This document shows positions 17,452-25,190 of a stretch of DNA of 64,000 nucleotides, piece by piece. The position numbers and the translations under genes are program-made. Origin of the DNA: Pseudomonas azerbaijanoccidentalis (GTDB lineage: Bacteria > Pseudomonadota > Gammaproteobacteria > Pseudomonadales > Pseudomonadaceae); the NCBI RefSeq assembly GCF_019145495.1, contig NZ_JAHSTU010000003.1, positions 248,001 through 312,000 of the forward strand. Reading direction: 5' to 3'. Within the stretch, counting starts at the first letter, position 1. Every line of letters begins with the position of its first letter. The notes under the pieces were generated by a model. That model made no database searches. It saw nothing but the letters and a program-made list of their open reading frames with translations, and was not told where the DNA came from.

Positions 17452-17859
17452 GTGTTTCTTCGACTCAAGGCGCGGGTCGGTTACTGGCTGGCGCGCAGGC
17501 TGTTTCACTGGTCATGGTTCGTGCGCCAACCGCGCGGCTGGAAGTGGCTCGAAGGCCAGTTCGCCCGCATGGCGAACCTGGGCGATGTCGGCGCCCAGAG
17601 CTTCTACGGGCACATCCTGACCTTCCGCGGCGTCGGTCTGGGGGCTCGCGAAGAAGGTGTGCGCTTGCTGCGTCTGGCGGCACTGGCCGGGGATGGCAAA
17701 GCGGCCTATCAGGTGGGCGTGCTCAGTCTCGCCGGCACGCCGAGCAAAGCGCCGGATCCAGCAGAGGCGGCGCGCTTCTGGGGCATTGCCGTGAAGGCCG
17801 GGCATCCGCTGGCAGAGATCAAGTTGAAGGAGCTGGTCTCCCGCGACTCTTTGAAGTGA
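17452..17859 (+). CDS. Sel1-like repeat protein
   Basis: 135 residues; GTG start immediately after the stop of the previous gene. Residues about 40-125 contain two or three Sel1-type helical repeats (LGDVGAQSFYGHIL, AREEGVRLLRLAALAGDGKAAY, AARFWGIAVKAGHPLA). Sel1 repeats are protein-interaction scaffolds. A strong terminator follows, ending the operon. Confidence 0.85.
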   Translation: MFLRLKARVGYWLARRLFHWSWFVRQPRGWKWLEGQFARMANLGDVGAQSFYGHILTFRGVGLGAREEGVRLLRLAALAGDGKAAYQVGVLSLAGTPSKAPDPAEAARFWGIAVKAGHPLAEIKLKELVSRDSLK

Positions 17860-17877
17860 ACGAGACTTTTCAATTGA

Positions 17878-17915
17878 AAAACGTGGCGTAGGGACTGATC
17901 CCTACGCCACGTTTT
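17878..17915 (+). terminator. strong intrinsic terminator
   Basis: A perfect 17-bp stem (AAAACGTGGCGTAGGGA at 17878-17894 with its complement at 17899-17915), loop CTGA, T-rich tail. The A/T symmetry allows it to work on both strands. Confidence 0.93.
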
Positions 17916-18021
17916 CGTTTTAGCGAATCGCCCTACATCAACATCATCCTTCCCTGACTTCTTTCCTCGCTGAACCCCCGCAAAGTCCATTGCGCCCAAT
18001 TTCCTGCGCGAAGGATTGCTT

Positions 18022-18069
18022 ATGTTCGACCCGGTTTTTTATGTGGCCCCTGACATTTCGGTGGGTTGA
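18022..18069 (+). CDS. 15-codon upstream ORF overlapping the RHS start
   Basis: ATG 18022 has a good ribosome site (GAAGGA) and encodes MFDPVFYVAPDISVG; its TGA (18067-18069) overlaps the RHS ATG at 18069. The RHS start itself has only a weak GGTGGG. This looks like translational coupling through a leader peptide. It could also be the true N-terminus of the RHS protein separated by a one-base frameshift. No homology evidence is available. Confidence 0.45.
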   Translation: MFDPVFYVAPDISVG

Positions 18070-21000
18070 TGGAGCACATCGCCCGCATCGAGCACGAGCT
18101 CGACAGCTTCCCGGACACCCTGACGCTCTATCGCCAACAGCTCAAACGCTGGTTCATTCACGCCGCTGACAAGGTCAGCCACGCCACCGACATGCCATCG
18201 CTAATGGGCATGGAACGGGTCATCAAACTGGGCAACACCAGCACGGTAGTCAGCACCGGTGACGATGACTTCATGTCGACGGTTGCGCAGTGTCCGCAGG
18301 GCGGGGTTCTGCAGATCGAGAGCCAGTTCGAATCGGTGCATGACATTCCTCTGGGGGGCATTGAGGTCGATGTGATTGCGGTCGAGGACGGCAAGTCGAC
18401 CACGATCACCCTCGATGAAAACGGCAAGGGGCAGTTCCAGGGCGAGGCGGGCAAGTTCTACCGCGTGCGGGTCCAGAGTGAAGTGACGCCGCAGCAGGTC
18501 GATGCGCTTTTTACTGCGTACGACGGCCTCGGCAATGCACTGGAAACGTGGCTGCGTAAAGAGTGGGAAGGGTACAAACCGCAATGGTCGAACTCGCCTC
18601 TGACTGCCGTAGGCAACGGCTTATTGGCCGGCAGTTGGGCCGCGATAGAAGGGGTGTGGGACAGCATCAATCTGCTGTCGGAGATACTTCAGGATCCGGG
18701 CAAATTTGTTGAGCGACTGGGCGCTGGCGTCGAGCGCTTGAAGGCGTTGGCCGAAAAAACGCCGCAGACGATGGCAAAAATCCAGCTGCTGGCCAGTGAT
18801 GAAGCAGCGCTGTGTTTGCTGTTGCGCACGGCCAGTCTCTGGCTGGAAATGCTCCCGCCCAGCGCCATCGCCGGGAACACCGCTGAAGCGCTGTCGAAAG
18901 TCGTGGTCGAGTTGCTGATCGACATCCTGATCGCCGTTGTCCTGACCTTCGCCACGGCAGGGGCAGGTGTTGCCTATCTGGCGATGCGTTTAGCCGGGCG
19001 TGGCGCACAGCTGATCGGTGCGGTGACGCGGCTGGTCAATGCGTTGTTCAAGATCCTGGATAGCTTCAGCGGTTACGTCGACCGCTACAAGAAACTCGCT
19101 GCGCGGGGTGCCACGGCGGGGCTGAAAAAAGGCCGGATGCAGCTGCGTTGGAATGCTCGCCAAAACAGCGCAGTGAAAAAGCACGAACCCTTCGACGACG
19201 CCCCGGCCCAGGCCAAAAACCCCAACGGCGACAGCGCCGATTCAGCCGAGCGCACCGCCACCCACGGCTGCCCGGTGTCGCTGGTCACTGGCGAAGAACT
19301 GCTGACCCTCAGCGATGGTTTTCTGGATGGTTTGCTGCCATTCGAATTCACCCGCCTTTATCGCACCAGCGCCGTCGAACTCGACAGCGGCCTCGGTTTT
19401 GGCTGGAGCCATTCGCTGGCCCAGCGCCTGGAAATCGATGGCGAATCCGTGGTGTGGATCGACGCGGAAAACCGTCGCACACCGTTTCCGCTGCCGAGCC
19501 TGACGCGTCCGGCGATCCATAACAGTTTGTCGCGCGCGGCGATTTATCTGGGCGATGCGGCGGAAGAGTTGATTGTTGCGTTGGCGGGTGAATCGGCGCG
19601 GTTTTATCACTTTCGTGATGGCGGCCTGAGCGCGATCAGCGATGCCTACGACAATCGTCTGGGCGTACAGCGCGACGTGTCTGGACGCATTCAACGGCTC
19701 GATAACGGCGCCGGTCGCTGCCTGTTTTTGCGCTACGACCGCCAGCACCTGATCGCGGTCGACTATCAGCGTTTCCACCCGACCGACGAGGGCTGGCGCA
19801 CCGAGCAGACACTGGTGACTTATCGCTACGACGCCCGCTGGCGGCTGATCGAAGCGAGTAATGCGGCGGGCGAAAGTGAGCGCTACGACTACGACGAACA
19901 GCACGTCATTTTGCAGCGGCAACTGGCCGGTGGCGCGAGTTTTTACTGGGAGTGGGAACGCAGCGGTAAAGCGGTGCGCTGTGCCCGGCACTGGGCCTCG
20001 TTTGCGCAGATGGACACCCGTTATCGCTGGGACGACGACGGCAGCGTGTTGCTCAAGCACGCTGATGGCAGCGAAGAAACCTACGTCCACGATGACCGGG
20101 CGCGGTTGGTGCGGCGGGTCGCGGCCGACGGTGGCGAGCAGCGCAAGGCCTATGACGCCCAGGGCCGTTTGATCGCCGAGCAGGACGCGCTCGGTGCCGT
20201 CACCGAATACCGCTACGACGAACTCGGGCGCTTGATCGCGCTGATTCCGCCGGAAGACGAGCCGACGTCCTACGAGTATCGCAACGGTTTCCTGCACGCC
20301 CGTTATCGCGGCCGGGCCAAGTGGACCTACCAGCGTAATGCCCAGGGCGATGTCACCTGGCTGATCGATCCCGACGACCAGAGCACCTATCACGAGTACG
20401 ACGCTCAGGGCCGGTTGCTGGCGATTCGTTATCCGGACCACAGCCGCCATCTGTTTGAGTGGAACGGCCTTGGACAACTGCTCGCGGAAACCTTGCCCGA
20501 CGGTGGGCGGCGGCAGTTTTCCTACGATGCGCTTGGGCGGCGGATTACGTTTCAGGACGAACACGGCGCTGTCAGCCGTTATCAGTGGGACGCGCTTGGA
20601 CGTCTACTGCAAAGCACGCTGCCGAGCGGGGCCAGTCGTCGTTTCAGCTACAACGCCTATGGCCAGGTTACCGCCGAAACCGATGAGCTGGGGCGGGTCA
20701 CGCGTTTTGAATACGCTGACGATCTGCACCTGGTCAGCCGACGGATCAACCCTGACGGCAGCGAACTGAAGTACCGCTACGAGCATGCGCAGCTGCTGCT
20801 GACCGAGATCGAGAACGAGTCTGGCGAGCGCTATCGGCTGGACTACACGCCCAGCGGTTTGATTCAGGCAGAAACCGGTTTCGACGGTCGCCGTACGGCG
20901 TATGCCTACGACCTCAACGGCCAGTTGTTGGAGAAAACCGAGTTCGGCGATGACGGCTCGCAGCGCGTCACCGCTTACCTGCGTGATGCGGCCGGACGCC

Positions 21001-22835
21001 TGTTGGTCAAGACCCTGCCCGACGGGCTCAAGGTCGACTACCGCTACGACGGGCTGGGGCGGCTGGTCAGTGTCGACGACGGTCAGGATCATCCGCTGGA
21101 GTTCGAATACGACGCCCATGACCGGCTGATCACCGAGCATCAGGGCTGGGGCACGTTGCGTTATGGCTATGACGCCTGCGGCCAGCTCAAGCACCTGCGC
21201 TTGCCGGACAACAGTCGTCTTGAATATCACCGCGCGCAAGGTGGGTCGCTGACGGCGATCGACCTCAATGGTTCGCGGCTGACCGCCCACACCTTTGTCG
21301 GGGGCAGAGAACAACAACGCCAACAAGGCCTACTGCACAGCGACTTTGCCTACGACGACCAGGGCCGTTTGCAAGCCCACGCCGTCAGCCAACAGCAACG
21401 TCCACTGTATCGCCGCGATTATGCCTACAGCGCCAACGGCAACCTCGCACAGGTCAACGACACCCGTCACGGCGAACGCCGCTACCAGTACGACCCGCTC
21501 GACCGCCTGACCGGCGTGCGCCATGCCCGCGATCAAGACCCGGAGAACTTCAGCCACGACCCGGCCGGCAACCTGCTGATCCACGATCGCCCCGGCCCCT
21601 GGCACCTCAAGGGCAACCGCCTGCTGCGCCACGCCGACCGGCATTACGACTACGACGCCTACGGCAACCTGATCCGCGAACGCCGCGGCGAGACCGTCAC
21701 CGCCTACACCTACGACAGCCAGCACCGCCTGATCCGCTTCACCGCGCCCGACGGCCAAGAAACGGCCTACCGCTACGACGCCTTCGGCCGGCGTATCGAC
21801 AAAACCGTCGACGGCCAGACCACCGCGTTTTTCTGGCAAGGCGACCACCTCATCGCCGAAAGCAGCCCCGGGCACTACCGCGGCTACGTCTACGAACCCG
21901 GCAGCTTCCGCCCCTTGGCACTGCTGGACGGCCACGGCCCGAAAAACGCCTGCCCGTTCTACTACCACCTCGACCACCTCGGCACCCCGCAGGAACTGAC
22001 CGACTACAGCGGCGAGATCGTCTGGTCAGCGAAGTACAGCGCCTACGGAAAACTCAGCCAGCTCAGCCACGGCGGCGGCGAACAGCTGGAACAACCGCTG
22101 CGATTTCAGGGGCAGTACTTCGATGCTGAGAGTGGGCTGCACTACAACCGCCATCGTTATTACCACCCGGATACGGGACGTTATCTGACGCCGGATCCGG
22201 TGAAGCTGGCGGGTGGGTTGAATGCCTACCGCTACACGCCGAACCCGACGGGGTGGGTGGATCCGCTGGGGTTGAGTGGGAATTGTCCAGGGGGGAATAG
22301 GCCGGGGTGTTCGGCGCCGGATGATGTTGTTGAGGTTAAGGTTGATGTGGGGGAGCCTGCACTACCGAAAATGTCGGCAGAGCAACGGCGGGCGAGGATT
22401 GATGAGCTAGCGGAGGAGAATGCTTATCGGCGTTTGGACGAGATGGAGAAAGCCACGCAAGGCGCACACTTTTTAGAGAAACATGGCAAACAAACCACGC
22501 TGGCCTCTCAGCAGGAACGTTCAATTACGGGAAGAAACCCAACAACTGGAAACATTGAGGTTTACACCAACGGGAGACGAGCAGGGCAGCCAAAAATACC
22601 CAGTGCGGCCACTCATTTTTTTAGTTATCGAGACCAGCTGAATGCCATACATCGTGCTCAGCTTATTTTCAGGCGAAATGGGCAAATGGCGTCGAAGGAA
22701 CCGATGGATATGGGTAAGGTCGTTGGTGAGGGGTACAAAAGGGGGGGAGTAGTTTACGGACAGCAAACACATGCGATAGTAATCCTTGATGGTGTAGCTC
22801 AGCCGATAACCTCTTATACGGAATTTATGGAATGA
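18069..22835 (+). CDS. RHS-repeat polymorphic toxin with variable C-terminal domain
   Basis: 1588 residues. Residues 1-270 are a helical N-terminal region, followed by a hydrophobic segment (about 285-320). A DUF6531-like start of the shell (GCPVSLVTGEELLTLSDG) lies near 400. Many YD repeats (such as YRYDELGRLIAL) run to about 1330, then the RHS core with LDHLGTPQELTDYSGE and RFQGQYFDAESGLHYNRHRY, ending in GWVDPLGL near 1398. RHS shells encase a C-terminal toxin of about 190 residues. That toxin is unlike the shell in base composition and includes HFLEKHGKQTTL and THAIVILDGVAQPITSYTEF; a BECR-fold RNase is my guess only. No VgrG, PAAR or type VI genes lie nearby. The downstream gene overlaps by four bases. 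Confidence 0.93.
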   Translation: MEHIARIEHELDSFPDTLTLYRQQLKRWFIHAADKVSHATDMPSLMGMERVIKLGNTSTVVSTGDDDFMSTVAQCPQGGVLQIESQFESVHDIPLGGIEVDVIAVEDGKSTTITLDENGKGQFQGEAGKFYRVRVQSEVTPQQVDALFTAYDGLGNALETWLRKEWEGYKPQWSNSPLTAVGNGLLAGSWAAIEGVWDSINLLSEILQDPGKFVERLGAGVERLKALAEKTPQTMAKIQLLASDEAALCLLLRTASLWLEMLPPSAIAGNTAEALSKVVVELLIDILIAVVLTFATAGAGVAYLAMRLAGRGAQLIGAVTRLVNALFKILDSFSGYVDRYKKLAARGATAGLKKGRMQLRWNARQNSAVKKHEPFDDAPAQAKNPNGDSADSAERTATHGCPVSLVTGEELLTLSDGFLDGLLPFEFTRLYRTSAVELDSGLGFGWSHSLAQRLEIDGESVVWIDAENRRTPFPLPSLTRPAIHNSLSRAAIYLGDAAEELIVALAGESARFYHFRDGGLSAISDAYDNRLGVQRDVSGRIQRLDNGAGRCLFLRYDRQHLIAVDYQRFHPTDEGWRTEQTLVTYRYDARWRLIEASNAAGESERYDYDEQHVILQRQLAGGASFYWEWERSGKAVRCARHWASFAQMDTRYRWDDDGSVLLKHADGSEETYVHDDRARLVRRVAADGGEQRKAYDAQGRLIAEQDALGAVTEYRYDELGRLIALIPPEDEPTSYEYRNGFLHARYRGRAKWTYQRNAQGDVTWLIDPDDQSTYHEYDAQGRLLAIRYPDHSRHLFEWNGLGQLLAETLPDGGRRQFSYDALGRRITFQDEHGAVSRYQWDALGRLLQSTLPSGASRRFSYNAYGQVTAETDELGRVTRFEYADDLHLVSRRINPDGSELKYRYEHAQLLLTEIENESGERYRLDYTPSGLIQAETGFDGRRTAYAYDLNGQLLEKTEFGDDGSQRVTAYLRDAAGRLLVKTLPDGLKVDYRYDGLGRLVSVDDGQDHPLEFEYDAHDRLITEHQGWGTLRYGYDACGQLKHLRLPDNSRLEYHRAQGGSLTAIDLNGSRLTAHTFVGGREQQRQQGLLHSDFAYDDQGRLQAHAVSQQQRPLYRRDYAYSANGNLAQVNDTRHGERRYQYDPLDRLTGVRHARDQDPENFSHDPAGNLLIHDRPGPWHLKGNRLLRHADRHYDYDAYGNLIRERRGETVTAYTYDSQHRLIRFTAPDGQETAYRYDAFGRRIDKTVDGQTTAFFWQGDHLIAESSPGHYRGYVYEPGSFRPLALLDGHGPKNACPFYYHLDHLGTPQELTDYSGEIVWSAKYSAYGKLSQLSHGGGEQLEQPLRFQGQYFDAESGLHYNRHRYYHPDTGRYLTPDPVKLAGGLNAYRYTPNPTGWVDPLGLSGNCPGGNRPGCSAPDDVVEVKVDVGEPALPKMSAEQRRARIDELAEENAYRRLDEMEKATQGAHFLEKHGKQTTLASQQERSITGRNPTTGNIEVYTNGRRAGQPKIPSAATHFFSYRDQLNAIHRAQLIFRRNGQMASKEPMDMGKVVGEGYKRGGVVYGQQTHAIVILDGVAQPITSYTEFME

Positions 22836-23191
22836 AACGTAAGCCTGAATATTTTGTTCTGCGTGGTCTGCTCTTTCTATTTGATATAGAAAATACTCAC
22901 AACGATGCTCGTGAAAAGATCATTGTCTCTAAGAATGTCAATGACAAGGAAGAGCTTGCTGAATTGTTCGATATTCTTATGAGGCCTGAGTTTCTTTCTT
23001 ATAATTTTCAGGAGCGCGAGTGGTGTATTGACACTCTGAAATACTACTTGGAGGTTGGTGACAGTTTTGATGCTGTATTCACAAAAATTACAACCTATTT
23101 TGATGATGATGTAGAGGATCAACGTCAGTTTATGCAGGTTTTATTAAGTTGCTTATTGAAGTATCACAACGAAGACCCAAAGGCGGGGTAA
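22832..23191 (+). CDS. candidate immunity protein for the RHS toxin
   Basis: 119 residues, start ATG 22832 overlapping the RHS stop (ATGGAATGA context, four bases). A/T-rich codons (TTT, AAA, GAT, ATT) contrast with neighbours. The protein is acidic (NHKDEEL-type composition, FDDDVEDQRQFMQV near the end), helical and has no signal peptide, so it would act in the cytoplasm. Position, size and base composition are those of a cognate immunity gene; the family is not recognised. Confidence 0.75.
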   Translation: MKRKPEYFVLRGLLFLFDIENTHNDAREKIIVSKNVNDKEELAELFDILMRPEFLSYNFQEREWCIDTLKYYLEVGDSFDAVFTKITTYFDDDVEDQRQFMQVLLSCLLKYHNEDPKAG

Positions 23192-23253
23192 AGCCGAAAC
23201 AGTTAGACTGATTGAGCTAGTCATTTCGCGGGGGAGTTGTGGTGTTCGGAAAA

Positions 23254-25044
23254 TCAGCGTTGGCCTATGACCTGAGGTGAATGAAGGTCAGGGGCAGTGA
23301 GGCTATCAATCACATGCACGCTATACCCCGGCACATTCTTCGCGTGGTGTTTAGCCTGTGAGGCCATTTCTGCCAACTGGCTGGCATCGATTTCCCCGCA
23401 GGCCTCGGGGTGCAGGTGCACCACGCCGATGGACAGCGACAGCAGCGGGAACTCCTGGCGCATACCTTGGCGGTTGGGGGCGATGAAGCAGCCGGCTTCG
23501 AGGTGTTCGGGACGGTAGAAGCGGCGGCACTGGCTCTGGAAGTCGTCCAATAGCTGATTCAGACGTTTACCCCAGTCTTCCGGGCCGAGCACCAGCAGGA
23601 AATCATCACCGCCGATGTGGCCAACGAAGTCGCGGGAGGGGTCGACGCGGTCGTTCAGGCATTGCGCCAGGCACAGCAAGACTTCATCACCCCGACCGTA
23701 GCCGTAGATGTCGTTGAAGGGTTTGAAGCTGTCGATGTCGACGTAGCAAATTACCGATTCGCGCTTCTGCTGCAACAGCCGCGTGAGGCATTGCTGGATC
23801 GGTACGTTGCCCGGCAACAGGGTCAGCGGGTTGGCGTAGCGGGCCTGTTGGATTTTCAGCTCAGTGATGAGCTTGAGCACATCGATCACCCGCCCCAGGC
23901 CCAGGTAGCCGCCGTTGAGGGTGATGATGAAATCTTCTTCAATGCGTTGCCGGGCGCGGCTGGTGATCAAGCGGCTGACCTGTTGCAGCGATTGGCTCAT
24001 CTCCACAGCCAGAAAGTCATCGTTCATCAAACGGCTGATGGGTTTGCGGGCGAACAGGTCAGTGGCAAACGGCTTGAGCAGCGCGTCGGAGAGCGAATGC
24101 CGGTGGACGATGCCACAGGGCTGGCCGCGTTCATCCAGCACCGCCAGTGAGTTGAGGTTGGCCTGGCGGCGGAAGGCTTCGAGTACCGTGGCGGTGGGGG
24201 TATCGCGGTCCACGGCCGGCTGGTCGTTGAGCAGGGCACTGAGGTCGCTGGCTTCTTCGCTCAGCACCACGGCCGTGCTGTCCTGTCTTGGCATCAAGGT
24301 CCGGGCATCCTTGGGCGGATGCTCCTGCGGCCGGCAAAGCAGATAGCCCTGAACCAGATCGACGCCCATCTCGGTCAATACCGCCAATTCTTCCGGCAGC
24401 TCTATACCTTCCGCGATCACCAGCGCCCGCGACGCCTTGGCAATTTGCAGGATCGAGCCCACGAATTCGCGCTTGAGGGCATCCTGATGAATGCCGTCGA
24501 TGAAATGCCGGTCGATTTTCACGTAATCCGGTCGCAACTCCGACCACAGGCGCAAGCTTGAATAACCCGCTCCCAAGTCGTCCAGGGCAATCGAAAACCC
24601 CATCGCCCGATAGTGATGCAGCGCGGTTTGCAGCAACTGGAAGTCGTCGATCGGGGTTTGTTCAGTGAGTTCGATCACCACCTGGTTCGGCGGTATGCCG
24701 AAGTCCTGCAGCAGTTGCAGGGTACGGCCCGGTTGATGCGCGGCTTCGAGGAGGGATTCGGGCGACACATTGAGGAACAGCTTGCCGGGCAACTGCTGCT
24801 CGTTGAAACGTCGGCAAGCACTCTGCCGACAGGCGATTTCCAGTTCGCTCAAGCGTCCGGCCTGGCGGGCGACGGCGAACAATGTGATAGGGGAGTGCAG
24901 CGGGCTGTTGGAGGGGCCGCGACTGAGGGCTTCGTAGCCCAGAATCCGTCGCTCAGAGAGGCTGATGATGGGCTGGAACAGGCTGTGTAAACCGCCTTGA
25001 GTCAGAATTGAGCTCAATGCACTCAGCTGTTCGGTTGTGGTCAT
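23254..25044 (-). CDS. EAL-CBS-GGDEF cyclic-di-GMP protein
   Basis: 596 residues. The EAL domain (about 10-250) keeps every catalytic element I can check: EAL in YEALSR, NVSPESL, ELTEQT, LDDLGAGYSS, DYVKIDR, AEGIE and VQGYLL, so it should hydrolyse c-di-GMP. A CBS pair spans about 270-400. The GGDEF domain (about 420-580) reads GGDDF near 478, a change at the fourth position that probably removes cyclase activity. The ATG 25044 gives the family N-terminus; its ribosome site is weak. A terminator hairpin lies only 16 bases upstream, an unusual leader. Confidence 0.92.
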   Translation of the reverse strand: MTTTEQLSALSSILTQGGLHSLFQPIISLSERRILGYEALSRGPSNSPLHSPITLFAVARQAGRLSELEIACRQSACRRFNEQQLPGKLFLNVSPESLLEAAHQPGRTLQLLQDFGIPPNQVVIELTEQTPIDDFQLLQTALHHYRAMGFSIALDDLGAGYSSLRLWSELRPDYVKIDRHFIDGIHQDALKREFVGSILQIAKASRALVIAEGIELPEELAVLTEMGVDLVQGYLLCRPQEHPPKDARTLMPRQDSTAVVLSEEASDLSALLNDQPAVDRDTPTATVLEAFRRQANLNSLAVLDERGQPCGIVHRHSLSDALLKPFATDLFARKPISRLMNDDFLAVEMSQSLQQVSRLITSRARQRIEEDFIITLNGGYLGLGRVIDVLKLITELKIQQARYANPLTLLPGNVPIQQCLTRLLQQKRESVICYVDIDSFKPFNDIYGYGRGDEVLLCLAQCLNDRVDPSRDFVGHIGGDDFLLVLGPEDWGKRLNQLLDDFQSQCRRFYRPEHLEAGCFIAPNRQGMRQEFPLLSLSIGVVHLHPEACGEIDASQLAEMASQAKHHAKNVPGYSVHVIDSLTAPDLHSPQVIGQR

Positions 25045-25060
25045 GGCGATCTCTGGCGAT

Positions 25061-25108
25061 AAAAAAAGGGCTGGGTGGGCTCTCGATAAAGAGAGCACGC
25101 CCAGCCCT
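25061..25108 (-). terminator. intrinsic terminator after prc, inside the leader of the EAL/GGDEF gene
   Basis: On the minus strand AGGGCTGGGCGTGCTCTC and its complement pair around TTTATC with one mismatch region, followed by TTTTTTT (25067 down to 25061). It should end prc transcripts. The next start codon (25044) is only 16 bases further, leaving no room for a promoter, so it may attenuate the downstream gene. Confidence 0.88.
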
Positions 25109-25190
25109 ATATTTCACGACAGATTGATGACTGTATGATGACGCTCCGGGGAGCGTCAGCATTAAATTGCCATCAATTGCGGATAAACAC

